Source: Lachnospiraceae bacterium (GTDB lineage Bacteria; Bacillota; Clostridia; Lachnospirales; Lachnospiraceae). Taken from it: a DNA stretch of 39,172 nt. Location: assembly GCA_017623815.1 (NCBI GenBank), contig JAGAOK010000087.1:1-39172 (forward strand). Direction: 5' to 3'. Shown one piece after another: positions 8,889-16,846 of the stretch; position 1 is the first letter of the stretch; each line of letters begins with the position of its first letter. Under the pieces are notes generated by a model, which worked only from the letters and a program-made list of their open reading frames with translations, did not search any database and was not told the DNA's origin. A program made the position numbers and the translations under genes.

Positions 8889-10409
8889 ATGAAAGAATAT
8901 GTAATGGCACTGGATCAGGGAACGACGAGTTCCAGATGTATTTTATTTGATAAAAAAGGAAATATTCGTGCAAAGGCACAGAAGGAATATACACAGCATT
9001 ATCCAAAGCCGGGCTGGGTGGAGCATGATCCGAAGGAAATCTGGTCTTCCCAATATGCGGTAATGGCGGAGGCGATGGCACTCCTTTCGGAAGACGAAAC
9101 AATTGCTTCCATCGGAATTACCAACCAGAGAGAGACTGCGATTGTCTGGGAAAAAGAAACCGGACAGCCGGTTTACAATGCGATTGTGTGGCAGTGCCGC
9201 AGAACAGCGGAAACCATTGATAGGCTGAAGGAGACGGAGCCGGAGCTTTACAACTATATCATTGAAAAAACCGGACTGATTCCGGATGCGTATTTTTCTG
9301 CATCAAAAATCGCATGGATCCTCGATCATGTGGAAGGAGCAAGAGAACGTGCCCAAAGAGGTGAGCTTTTGTTCGGAACGGTGGATACCTGGCTGATTTA
9401 TAACCTGACCAAAGGAAAGGTGCATGTGACGGATTATACCAATGCGTCACGAACCATGCTTTTTGATATTCACACCCTGACATGGGATACGCGCATTGCG
9501 GAGTATTTTAAAATCCCGATGCAGATGCTTCCGCAGGTAAAACCAAGCAGCTTTGTATATGGGTATGCAAATCTGGGAGCACTCGGAGAGCATATTCCGA
9601 TTGCCGGAGCAGCCGGAGACCAGCAGGCGGCGCTGTTTGGACAGTGCGGATTTAGAAAGGGCGATGCCAAAAATACATACGGTACCGGGTGTTTTCTTCT
9701 CATGAATACGGGAACGGAAGCAGTAAGCAGCAAATCAGGGCTTTTGACGACGATTGCTGCAAGTTGTGACAGTCCGGATAATCGGTCCGGAGATGTGGAA
9801 TATGCGCTGGAAGGAAGTGTATTTGTGGCCGGAGCAGCCATTCAGTGGCTGAGGGACGGTATCCGACTGATAGAAAATGCACCGCAGACACAGCAGATGT
9901 GTGAATCGGTAGAAGATACAAAGGGTGTTTACCTTGTGCCTGCATTTGCAGGGCTCGGCGCACCTTACTGGAATCCTTATGCAAGAGGTATGATGGTCGG
10001 TATGACAAGCGGCTGCAAACGGGAGCATTTCGTGCGCGCTACGCTTGAATCTATTGCTTATCAGACCTGTGATCTGCTGGCGGCCATGGAAAAAGACGCC
10101 GGTCTTTCCCTTACGCAGGTGAAGGTAGACGGCGGGGCAAGTGCCAATGATTTTCTGATGCAGTTTCAGGCAGATATTCTTGACAGCTGTGTGCTTCGTC
10201 CGAAGTGCATTGAGACAACGGCACTGGGAGCTGCATATCTGGCAGGTCTGGCAGTCGGATATTGGAAAGACAAACAGGAGATAAAAGAAAACTGGCAGCT
10301 GGCAGCAGAGTTTTCACCATGCATGGAACAGCCGGAGAGACAGGTGCGCAAAAAAGGCTGGGCAAAGGCAGTACGTGCTGCGCTTTTCTGGGCAGAAGAT
10401 GAAGAGTAG
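8889..10409 (+). CDS. glpK: Glycerol kinase
   Basis: A 506-residue FGGY kinase that phosphorylates glycerol to sn-glycerol 3-phosphate with ATP. The N-terminal [15 protein letters not shown] phosphate-binding motif, the ITNQRET segment, WQCRRT and the FGGY signature region near [14 protein letters not shown] are all present. Length is typical. No glycerol facilitator or glycerol-3-phosphate dehydrogenase gene is next to it, so uptake and oxidation genes must lie elsewhere. It is 24 bases after the aminopeptidase gene, with GGGG 6 bases before the ATG, and only 9 bases before the unknown small gene, so it is probably cotranscribed with both. Confidence 0.97.
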   Translation: MKEYVMALDQGTTSSRCILFDKKGNIRAKAQKEYTQHYPKPGWVEHDPKEIWSSQYAVMAEAMALLSEDETIASIGITNQRETAIVWEKETGQPVYNAIVWQCRRTAETIDRLKETEPELYNYIIEKTGLIPDAYFSASKIAWILDHVEGARERAQRGELLFGTVDTWLIYNLTKGKVHVTDYTNASRTMLFDIHTLTWDTRIAEYFKIPMQMLPQVKPSSFVYGYANLGALGEHIPIAGAAGDQQAALFGQCGFRKGDAKNTYGTGCFLLMNTGTEAVSSKSGLLTTIAASCDSPDNRSGDVEYALEGSVFVAGAAIQWLRDGIRLIENAPQTQQMCESVEDTKGVYLVPAFAGLGAPYWNPYARGMMVGMTSGCKREHFVRATLESIAYQTCDLLAAMEKDAGLSLTQVKVDGGASANDFLMQFQADILDSCVLRPKCIETTALGAAYLAGLAVGYWKDKQEIKENWQLAAEFSPCMEQPERQVRKKGWAKAVRAALFWAEDEE

Positions 10410-10418
10410 GTGACGAAA

Positions 10419-10676
10419 ATGGCAGAATCAAATAAGATATCGGTTGCGTACATCAAGAAAGTAGAGTACACAGGCGGATATCAGGGAATGCGCTATATGA
10501 TAAAAAACTGCGGGGAAGGAATGATGGAAGTGTCTGTCTGGCCGGAACCGCTCTGCTATTCCAAAGCAGATAAAGAAAGCATGATAAAAAAACAATTCCC
10601 CCTTACCGAAGAAGGTAAGGAGGAAGCAGTTGACTGGTTAAATAAGTTATATACAGAGCAGTTTGCAAATCAGTAG
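10419..10676 (+). CDS. Conserved-looking small protein, function unknown
   Basis: An 85-residue soluble protein with no recognised family. I chose ATG 10419 because AGGTGA (10408-10413) is ideally spaced before it. A GTG nine bases earlier (10410) would add three residues but would place the Shine-Dalgarno inside the gene. The sequence is mixed, with a central beta-rich part (YIKKVEYTGGYQGMRYMIK), a Trp-Pro-Glu-Pro segment and a C-terminal amphipathic helix (EEAVDWLNKLYTEQF). It follows glpK by 9 bases and ends the seven-gene cluster. Its stop codon lies inside the end of the convergent esterase gene (7-base overlap). Confidence 0.7.
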   Translation: MAESNKISVAYIKKVEYTGGYQGMRYMIKNCGEGMMEVSVWPEPLCYSKADKESMIKKQFPLTEEGKEEAVDWLNKLYTEQFANQ

Positions 10677-11716
10677 GACTTTGCATAGCGACCGGCTTTT
10701 CTGCCGGCTTCGGTCCCGATTTTGTTGAGACCGCCCTGAAGAATATGTATACCATCTTCCCGGAAGGAACCTTCCGAGAGGGTGGTGGCTTTCGTTGAAA
10801 TCAAAAGAAAATTATCATTTGTATTGCACAGAGATTTCTGTGCTTTTTGTATGCGCTTAAAGTTTTTGGCAATCTCCGGATCCTTTGTATAGTTGGCAAT
10901 GGAGATGACCATGCACTTTTCAACCGGTGTCTTACGCATAATTTTTTTCACCATATTTGTCAGGTTTTTCTTGTGCATGGATGCGCTCATATCAGCAAAT
11001 GCATCATTTTCACCCTGCATCCACACCATATAGACGTGTCTTACGGTAAGATCCTTTTTCTTTGCAAGCTTTACCGCCGCATTGACACGCCGGATCACAC
11101 CTTTGTAGCGGAAATCCACCCAGGAGACACTTCCGGTACCGACACACGAGGCAGGAACCGCAATGATCGGTGTATTTGTCTGCTTATAATAAGCGTTGGC
11201 AAACGCCGTAACCATGGAACCTCTGCAATAATCACTGTTTAAAAAGTAATCATCGTCCTGTCCTTTGCCGAACGGCTCCTTGATTGGTGAAAGATTTTTG
11301 CGGTCGGTAATGTAATTAAATGCATAGCCCGCGCCCTGCGTAAGCTTTGGAGCATCTGCCTTGTTACCGACTCCGGTCATATTACTCTGTCCGCAGAAGA
11401 CAATCACATCTACCGCGGAACGCACCTGCACTGTGCAGGTATAGGTTATATCTCCGGCAGTGGCGGTAATCACAGCCCTACCCGGAGCAATCGCCCTTAC
11501 TTTTCCTTTTGCGTTGACTCTGGCTACTTTTTTGGCATCGGAAGACCAGGTGACAGAGTCCGAATGATTTTTTATGCTCAGGCGATAACTTTCGCCCGGA
11601 AGCAAAGACAGCTTCTCATTGCTGATTTTGGCATTTGCAGCCGAAGCCGGAATGGTAAGTGCAAAAACAAACGCCACAGAAAAAATCAGTAACAAAGTTT
11701 TTAAATAGTTTTTCAT
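10670..11716 (-). CDS. Secreted Big2 domain / SASA-type carbohydrate esterase
   Basis: A 348-residue exported protein. The start is ATG 11716 because GAGGGA sits 7 bases before it; a TTG at 11731 is the alternative. Residues 1-28 are a signal peptide ending ASAANA. Residues about 29-100 are a bacterial Ig-like Big2 domain (LLPGESYRLSI, VTWSSDAKKVARV, GKVRAIAPGRAVITA). Residues about 102-345 are a SASA-type SGNH esterase: nucleophile Ser111 in GQSN, oxyanion region around Gly193, QGEND at 234-238, and the Asp321/His324 pair in DGIHI. The family removes acetyl groups from sialic acid or xylan. The Big2 unit may bind wall or glycan. It lies 34 bases after the minus-strand gene at 11751 and is likely cotranscribed. 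Confidence 0.85.
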   Translation of the reverse strand: MKNYLKTLLLIFSVAFVFALTIPASAANAKISNEKLSLLPGESYRLSIKNHSDSVTWSSDAKKVARVNAKGKVRAIAPGRAVITATAGDITYTCTVQVRSAVDVIVFCGQSNMTGVGNKADAPKLTQGAGYAFNYITDRKNLSPIKEPFGKGQDDDYFLNSDYCRGSMVTAFANAYYKQTNTPIIAVPASCVGTGSVSWVDFRYKGVIRRVNAAVKLAKKKDLTVRHVYMVWMQGENDAFADMSASMHKKNLTNMVKKIMRKTPVEKCMVISIANYTKDPEIAKNFKRIQKAQKSLCNTNDNFLLISTKATTLSEGSFREDGIHILQGGLNKIGTEAGRKAGRYAKSY

Positions 11717-11750
11717 TTGTAAATCCCTCAATACATGTCGTAATACTCTT

Positions 11751-12416
11751 TTAGAATGTTTTAATTTCCAGATAACCCACGAGATTGTTTTTGTCGAATT
11801 CCTCTAAAATGCCTTCTGTCGGATCGAAATAAGTTCCGTCATACCATACCAGATAATGACTGAAGCGCCCCATTTTTTCCATCAGAATCGCACATTTCGG
11901 GAACTCTACATCCTCACCGCTGGCGTACTCGATAGTGTCCGCATGTGCGATACCGAGATAATCAAGCGAGATGATCATGCGCCCCATATTTGCCTGCCAG
12001 TCGCGGCAATGCATCACTTCACATGCTTCATCCAGAGTCATACCTGCCAGCATGGCGATACAGGTCTGTCCGCAAAGACCGTCATTTGGCTGTGTGATCA
12101 GTTTCATGCTGTCTACCTTGCGGATCGGGTTTTCCAGAGAATAAGGACTGCTGCCGCTGACATTTGCAACATGTTCTATGACACGGAACGTGACGTCACA
12201 CTGCTTAGGAAGTGCATCTGCAAGCTCCTTGGTCAGGGGAATCTGGTAAAGACCTTTTCCCAGAGGCATCAAATCGCAGGTAAATTCATTGCCCTGCGCG
12301 GTTACAGAGACAGGAAAACTTCCCTGTCCGGTACAAACTTCCCATACATTAAACGGAATCTTAATATAATAAACGCCGTTTTCAGAAACTACATCTCCTA
12401 TAAAATGATATTTCAT
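11751..12416 (-). CDS. DUF1905-like domain fused to a papain/C39-like cysteine peptidase fold
   Basis: A 221-residue protein with no signal peptide. Residues about 1-80 resemble DUF1905 (YYIKIPFNVWE, FPVSVTAQGNEF, MPLGKGLYQIPLTKELADAL). Residues about 105-215 look like a papain-like fold of the C39 type: oxyanion Gln109, Cys115 at the head of a helix (LCGQTCIAMLAG), His187 (SHYLVWYDG) and Asp198 (FDPTEG), in the right order and spacing. Peptidase activity is an inference; such folds can also be inactive or act on peptide amides. A clean GTGAGG precedes the ATG and two extended -10 sites lie upstream. It is followed by the secreted esterase on the same strand. Confidence 0.72.
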   Translation of the reverse strand: MKYHFIGDVVSENGVYYIKIPFNVWEVCTGQGSFPVSVTAQGNEFTCDLMPLGKGLYQIPLTKELADALPKQCDVTFRVIEHVANVSGSSPYSLENPIRKVDSMKLITQPNDGLCGQTCIAMLAGMTLDEACEVMHCRDWQANMGRMIISLDYLGIAHADTIEYASGEDVEFPKCAILMEKMGRFSHYLVWYDGTYFDPTEGILEEFDKNNLVGYLEIKTF

Positions 12417-12451
12417 ACATTTAACCTCACTACATAGTTTTTCTTTTTCTT

Positions 12452-12481
12452 AGCATACCACATCCTTTGTACATCATACCA
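12452..12481 (-). promoter_or_regulatory. Two tandem extended -10 elements
   Basis: Read on the minus strand, TGG-TATGAT (complement of 12473-12481) and TGG-TATGCT (complement of 12452-12460) are two extended -10 boxes 21 bases apart. Either could start the transcript for the genes at 12416 and 11716. No good -35 is seen. The divergent TTGACA promoter for the HAD gene is about 40 bases away. Confidence 0.5.
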
Positions 12482-12522
12482 TATTTGTTATTATTGTGAA
12501 AGACGAAAAAGGCGGAAATTAC

Positions 12523-12551
12523 TTGACATATGCAAGGGATAATGATAAATA
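12523..12551 (+). promoter_or_regulatory. Sigma-A type promoter of the Cof HAD gene
   Basis: A perfect -35 TTGACA (12523-12528) is followed 15-17 bases later by an AT-rich -10 region (GATAAATA, 12544-12551). Because upstream in-frame ATGs at 12530 and 12542 fall inside this promoter, they cannot be the start of the HAD gene. Confidence 0.6.
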
Positions 12552-12577
12552 GAAAGAAAAAAATAATGGAGAAAAAC

Positions 12578-13399
12578 ATGAAATCCAAAGACACAAAAGT
12601 TTTAGTTCTGGATATTGACGGAACACTGACAAATTCAAAAAAAGAGATTACGCCGCAGACAAAAGCAGGCATTTTTCATATCATGGAGCGGGGGCACAAG
12701 GTCATTCTGGCTTCCGGCCGTCCGACGCCGGGCATGCGCCGCTACGCACAGGAGCTTGAACTTGAGAAATACGGAGGATATCTTCTTTCCTTTAACGGAG
12801 GGCGGATTATTGAGTGCAGGACCGGAGAAGTGGTGTATCAAAAGACCCTTCCGTCCAGTGTGATTTCCGGGCTTTACAAATATGCCCTAAAACACGACAT
12901 CGGTATCATAACGTATCTCGGCGATCAGATTATCGTGGGAACCCGCATGGATGAGTACATTGAACTCGAAGCCCGTATCAATGGAATGCCTTGTCGAAAG
13001 GTGGACAATTTTCCGCAGTACAAGGAGTACAGCCTGAACAAATGTCTGATGACTGCGCCTCCCGAGCAGGCAGCAGAGTATGAAAAACAGCTACAGGAAA
13101 TGTACGGTGATGTGCTCAGTATTTATCGCTCTGAGCCGTTCTTTATTGAAATTATGCCCAAAAACATTGATAAGGCAAATTCTCTTGACCGTATGCTTGA
13201 GACGGTGGGACTTACCAGGGAAAACACCATCTGCTGCGGCGACGGATTTAATGATATGACCATGATTCAATATGCGGGAGTCGGAGTAGCCATGGCTAAC
13301 GCACAGGAAGAGGTCAAAAAGTCAGCGGACTTTATTACCGATTCCAATGATGAGGATGGTATCGTGAAGGTAATCGATACATTTATTTTGCCGAATTAA
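12578..13399 (+). CDS. Cof-type HAD-IIB phosphatase
   Basis: A 273-residue sugar-phosphate phosphatase of the Cof/YidA group. Motif I is DIDGT (Asp12, Asp14), motif II is the Ser in ILASGRP, and the C-terminal motif is GDGFNDMTMI. The large cap domain between them is the IIB type. I place the start at ATG 12578, with GGAG 6 bases upstream at 12568-12571; this gives the normal family length, and earlier in-frame ATGs fall in the promoter. It is a single-gene unit closed by the terminator at 13406-13442. Substrates in this family are usually hexose phosphates, erythronate phosphate or flavin phosphates and cannot be told here. Confidence 0.93.
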   Translation: MKSKDTKVLVLDIDGTLTNSKKEITPQTKAGIFHIMERGHKVILASGRPTPGMRRYAQELELEKYGGYLLSFNGGRIIECRTGEVVYQKTLPSSVISGLYKYALKHDIGIITYLGDQIIVGTRMDEYIELEARINGMPCRKVDNFPQYKEYSLNKCLMTAPPEQAAEYEKQLQEMYGDVLSIYRSEPFFIEIMPKNIDKANSLDRMLETVGLTRENTICCGDGFNDMTMIQYAGVGVAMANAQEEVKKSADFITDSNDEDGIVKVIDTFILPN

Positions 13400-13405
13400 A
13401 AAAGA

Positions 13406-13442
13406 AAACCGGCGAATTTGCACAGAGCAGGTTCGTCGGTTT
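13406..13442. terminator. Two-way intrinsic terminator
   Basis: An 11-bp stem (13406-13416 with 13432-13442, one G-T pair) with a 15-base loop is flanked by A-rich sequence on the left and T-rich on the right. It therefore reads as a terminator for both the HAD gene and the convergent HD-GYP gene ending at 13452. Confidence 0.85.
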
Positions 13443-13451
13443 TTATTTCGT

Positions 13452-14504
13452 TTACGCTTTGATCGTAAGCTCCGGATGTTCGGTCAGATCCAGATCGAAT
13501 AACGTGACATTGTTAATACCATTCGTATCATCAATGATTCGTACAATCGGTCGGAACGGCTGTCCCGGATTTTGATGCTTAACAATTCCGTGTGTTCCGT
13601 CGGAAAGATAGACGATAATTCCGTTCGGATAAATTGCGACATGGTCAAACAGGCAGGAAACAAGCTTCCGATCCAGTTTTCCCTTTAAGGCATCGTCGGT
13701 CAGAATATCATAGGCCTTGTGATTGCTCATGCTTTTGCGGTAACAGCGGGCAGTGGTAAGCGCATCAAACATATCTGCAACGGCTGTAATGCGGGCAAAA
13801 AGATGAATTTCGTCGCCCTTAAGCCCCTTCGGATAACCAGATCCGTCAAGACGCTCATGATGCTGGAGAGCAATGAGCTTTGCCTCGTCGGAAAGCCCTT
13901 TGTTATTTTTTAGAAAAGCATAGCCAAGAGAGGAATGTTCTTTGATATGGGAATATTCTTCCTGTGTCAAAGATGCAGCTTTCAGCAAAATGGTTTCGTT
14001 GAGATCTACTTTGCCGATGTCGTGCAAAATAGCACCTTTTGCCAGCGTGGTAAGATCTTCCGTGGAAAGTCCTCTGCGTTTGCCGATCAAAATGCAATAT
14101 ATGGTTGTGTTGATACAATGTACCATGGTGTCATCATCGATGCTTGCAATGTGATGCAAACTGCAGATGATGTCTTTTTCCGAAAAAATATCATCCAGGA
14201 TGGCTTCGATAACGCCGTCCAGCTGTGATATATCAAGATTTCCCTGAGTTTTTAGCTTGTCGAAAATAGCCGAAACGGCGCTCATGCACCTTTGGCGGGT
14301 TTCTTCGCTGACAGCGTCAGGAATGGAGATATCCTCTGACGGGGAATCTTTTACATAAAGTGAATAAATGCCGATATTTTCCAATTGCTTTATATATCTG
14401 GTCAAGTGTGTGATATCGCGCTCTAAAATAAGCCGGGTTCCCTGATAGATCGGCTTTGCCAATATCATGGTATCATTCAAGTCTTGCAATGAAATACGTC
14501 GCAT
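13452..14504 (-). CDS. HD-GYP domain protein, probable cyclic di-GMP phosphodiesterase
   Basis: A 350-residue protein. The N-terminal 55 residues form a small domain common to clostridial HD-GYP proteins (LNDTMILAKPIYQGTRLIL), then a helical linker. The HD-GYP domain covers about 120-265: HDIGK at 161-165, HH at 215-216, and GSGYP at 221-225, so the metal-binding and GYP signatures are intact. The last 70 residues are beta-rich with a FRPIVRII segment. The family hydrolyses cyclic di-GMP. The ribosome binding site GTAGGTG overlaps the stop codon of murG 8 bases upstream, suggesting coupled translation. It has no receiver or membrane domain. A second HD-GYP of the same layout lies at 24526-25605. 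Confidence 0.92.
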   Translation of the reverse strand: MRRISLQDLNDTMILAKPIYQGTRLILERDITHLTRYIKQLENIGIYSLYVKDSPSEDISIPDAVSEETRQRCMSAVSAIFDKLKTQGNLDISQLDGVIEAILDDIFSEKDIICSLHHIASIDDDTMVHCINTTIYCILIGKRRGLSTEDLTTLAKGAILHDIGKVDLNETILLKAASLTQEEYSHIKEHSSLGYAFLKNNKGLSDEAKLIALQHHERLDGSGYPKGLKGDEIHLFARITAVADMFDALTTARCYRKSMSNHKAYDILTDDALKGKLDRKLVSCLFDHVAIYPNGIIVYLSDGTHGIVKHQNPGQPFRPIVRIIDDTNGINNVTLFDLDLTEHPELTIKA

Positions 14505-14512
14505 GGTAACAC

Positions 14513-15580
14513 CTACTTTTTTTCTACTACAGATTCAATCAGATTGGTAATGGTCTGAATGGAACCGAGTTGGTTGCTTTTTTCCATGTTCTCAATGTAA
14601 GAGTGACGAGTAAAGTAAAGTTCATGGACTTTATCGGTTAATAATTTTTCAGTTATGTCATCTTCATCAAGGACGATGGAAAATCCTTGTGATTCAAAAG
14701 ATTTTGCATTTAAAATCTGGTCGCCTCTGCTTCCTGCGCTGAGCGGAATCAGAAGGTTTGGTTTTTTTAAAGCCAGAAGCTCGCAGATGGCATTGGCACC
14801 GGCGCGGCTTATGACCACATCAGCCATGGCAAACAGATCTTTTAGTTCGGATTTTACATATTCAAACTGCTTGTAGCCTTTGGTCGTAAGCAGAAGATTA
14901 TCCACTTTTCCCTGTCCGCAGATATGGACCACCTGAAAATCTTCCAAAAGCATAGGAAGTGCATCGCGCACCGCCTTGTTGACATTGGCAGCTCCGAGAC
15001 TTCCTCCAATCACCATAATGACCGGAAGGTTTGCAGAAAAACCACAAAATTCAAGACCTGCAAGGCGACTCCCCTGCTTAAGTTCTTCGCGAATCGGAGA
15101 ACCGGTCAGAACTGCTTTGTCTTCCGGAAGATTTAAAAGCGTTTCCGGAAAATTACAGCATATTTTTTCAGCAACCGGAATACAGAGCTTGTTAGCCAGT
15201 CCCGGTGTCATATCCGATTCGTGGATGATACACGGAATCTTGAGCGCGGCTGCAGCCCGGACAACCGGTACGGACACAAAACCGCCTTTGCTAAAGACAA
15301 TGTCCGGTTTGATTTCTTTTAATATTTTTTTGGCTTCCGAAAAGCCCTTTACCACACGGAACGGATCGGAGAAATTCTTGACATCAAAATAGCGGCGCAG
15401 CTTTCCTGTAGAAATACCGTAATAAGGAATATCAAAATCTTCAATCAGTTTCTTTTCGATGCCCTCGTAGGAACCAATGTAATGAATATCATAGTCCAGC
15501 TTCTTTAACGTCGGAAGAAGCGCGATATTCGGTGTGACGTGACCGGCAGTTCCTCCGCCGGTTAAGACAATTCGTTTCAT
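14513..15580 (-). CDS. murG: UDP-N-acetylglucosamine--N-acetylmuramyl-(pentapeptide) pyrophosphoryl-undecaprenol GlcNAc transferase
   Basis: A 355-residue GT28 glycosyltransferase that adds GlcNAc to lipid I to make lipid II on the inner face of the membrane. The Gly-rich loop GGGTAGHVTP (8-17) near the N-terminus, FSKGGFVSVPVV, the HESD segment and the donor-site region GGSLGA plus RAGANAICELLAL are typical of MurG. Length fits. It lies outside a division and cell wall cluster: no mur or fts genes are adjacent, the upstream gene is a TSCPD protein and the downstream gene an HD-GYP protein. The ribosome binding site is weak (GGAG 12 bases before the ATG). Confidence 0.97.
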   Translation of the reverse strand: MKRIVLTGGGTAGHVTPNIALLPTLKKLDYDIHYIGSYEGIEKKLIEDFDIPYYGISTGKLRRYFDVKNFSDPFRVVKGFSEAKKILKEIKPDIVFSKGGFVSVPVVRAAAALKIPCIIHESDMTPGLANKLCIPVAEKICCNFPETLLNLPEDKAVLTGSPIREELKQGSRLAGLEFCGFSANLPVIMVIGGSLGAANVNKAVRDALPMLLEDFQVVHICGQGKVDNLLLTTKGYKQFEYVKSELKDLFAMADVVISRAGANAICELLALKKPNLLIPLSAGSRGDQILNAKSFESQGFSIVLDEDDITEKLLTDKVHELYFTRHSYIENMEKSNQLGSIQTITNLIESVVEKK

Positions 15581-15617
15581 AGCAGGTCAAACTCCAATTC
15601 TGTTATTTTTGTCTATT

Positions 15618-15857
15618 TTATGCTTTTATTGACTCTAATGCCTGCGCCAGCTGATCCGGGCAGGAAGTATTTTTAAATCCGCATCGGATTCCTTTTAATC
15701 TTGAAATGGCGTCTTCTACCTGCATACCTTCCACAAGTCGGGAAATTCCTTGAAGATTTCCGTGACAGCCCCCTGTAAATTTGACGCTGCGGATGGTATT
15801 TCCGTCGACTTCAATATCAATGGCACTGGAGCATACGCCGTTTGGTTTATATCTCAT
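15618..15857 (-). CDS. TSCPD domain protein (TIGR03905-like)
   Basis: A 79-residue protein made of one TSCPD unit. The name motif appears as TSCPDQL near the C-terminus, and the Cys-containing FTGGCHGNLQGIS segment is also conserved. The same domain occurs at the C-terminus of some B12-type ribonucleotide reductases (NrdZ) and alone in clostridia. The cysteines suggest metal or redox binding; the function of the free form is not known. AGAGGTTAC precedes the ATG and an extended -10 promoter lies about 55 bases upstream. It is probably the first gene of a unit with murG (37-base gap) and the HD-GYP gene. Confidence 0.88.
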   Translation of the reverse strand: MRYKPNGVCSSAIDIEVDGNTIRSVKFTGGCHGNLQGISRLVEGMQVEDAISRLKGIRCGFKNTSCPDQLAQALESIKA

Positions 15858-15910
15858 AAGTAACCTCTTTTCTACTGTATCGTACTATAAGTATTGCTTA
15901 ATTTGAACAT

Positions 15911-15919
15911 ATTATAGCA
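15911..15919 (-). promoter_or_regulatory. Extended -10 promoter (TG-C-TATAAT) for the TSCPD-murG-HD-GYP unit
   Basis: On the minus strand the consensus extended -10 TGCTATAAT lies at the complement of 15911-15919. The -35 region is poor. The expected transcript start near 15904 leaves a leader of about 45 bases. Confidence 0.7.
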
Positions 15920-15989
15920 GAAACAAAGATAGAGAGAAAGACAGAGAATTGCATTTTTTGTATTATTTTTGCTTTTCTTTTGACTTTTC

Positions 15990-16018
15990 TTGCTTTCTAT
16001 AAATCGCTGTGCTATATT
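15990..16018 (+). promoter_or_regulatory. Sigma-A type promoter
   Basis: TTGCTT (15990-15995), 17 bases, TATATT (16013-16018). It is placed to transcribe the secreted protein at 16053, with a leader of about 28 bases, and is divergent from the promoter at 15911. Confidence 0.65.
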
Positions 16019-16052
16019 TGTGTTGAAATAATTGTTTAGTGAGGGCGGATAT

Positions 16053-16781
16053 ATGAAGGGATTAAAACGTATTTCTTTTATATTGCTTGCTTGTGCAGTC
16101 ATGATAGGAGTATCTTTGGGTATGACAAAAGATACTGCGGCGGCGCAGAAAGCACCAAAGTTTGAAAAATTAGAGATTTCCACATTTTTGACAAAACCGG
16201 GACACAATTTTATTAATACCATTGAGATCAAAAATCTGGCTTCGAAAGCAAAGGTTATGAAAGTAAAATCCAGCAATCAGGATGTGCTGACGGTAGAATA
16301 TAATCCGGGTACAAATTATATTAGATACACACCGAAAAAAGTCGGAACCGCTGTGATTTCCTGCAGGGTAAAACAAAATGGGAAAACCTATAAACTGAAA
16401 AAGCAGATCAAAGTATTAAAAGCAGATCCGTTTAAAAGTATTACCGTAAACGGGAAGCAGGTATACAAAAAAAGAAGTAATGTCGTTTATTACTATTCTA
16501 TGACGAAAAAAGCCAATGTTTCGTTTGAATTAAAAGATGGATGGACACTGAAGAGAATGTATTATAACTATCATGATAAGAAGATGTCCAAGAATTTTAA
16601 GATGAAAAACGGGGAAAAAATAAAAGTTAAGGGCAAAGGAAAAGGAAAGCATACCTCGGTAAAAATTGATGTAAAGAACAAGGATGGTGAGGTATTCCGT
16701 TTCGTAATCTGCCTCTATCAGAGTAAAACCGGTATGGACTATTTCTTTTTTACCCCTCCGGTCGTAGGACAGGACATATAA
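16053..16781 (+). CDS. Secreted Lys-rich protein with an Ig-like segment, function unknown
   Basis: A 242-residue exported protein. I choose ATG 16053, preceded by GAGGGCGG; an in-frame TTG at 16032 would put the Shine-Dalgarno inside the gene. Residues about 1-33 are a signal peptide (MKGLKRISFILLACAVMIGV, then AAA). Residues about 40-130 look like a Big2/Ig-like strand set (SNQDVLTVEYNPG, YIRYTPKKVGTAVISCRVKQ). The C-terminal part is very rich in lysine (KIKVKGKGKGKHTSVKI), giving a strongly basic protein that could bind anionic wall polymers. The gene is noticeably more AT-rich than its neighbours. I do not recognise the C-terminal family. Confidence 0.78.
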   Translation: MKGLKRISFILLACAVMIGVSLGMTKDTAAAQKAPKFEKLEISTFLTKPGHNFINTIEIKNLASKAKVMKVKSSNQDVLTVEYNPGTNYIRYTPKKVGTAVISCRVKQNGKTYKLKKQIKVLKADPFKSITVNGKQVYKKRSNVVYYYSMTKKANVSFELKDGWTLKRMYYNYHDKKMSKNFKMKNGEKIKVKGKGKGKHTSVKIDVKNKDGEVFRFVICLYQSKTGMDYFFFTPPVVGQDI

Positions 16782-16846
16782 CCGAAAGGCAATAAATAAA
16801 AAGATCATTGCAGTGGCAATAAAAATAAATCAAAAGGAGCGAAAAC

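Noticed and set aside
12530..12577. Earlier in-frame ATG starts of the Cof HAD gene
   Set aside because: They lie in the promoter and lack a Shine-Dalgarno; ATG 12578 has GGAG at the right distance and gives the normal length.
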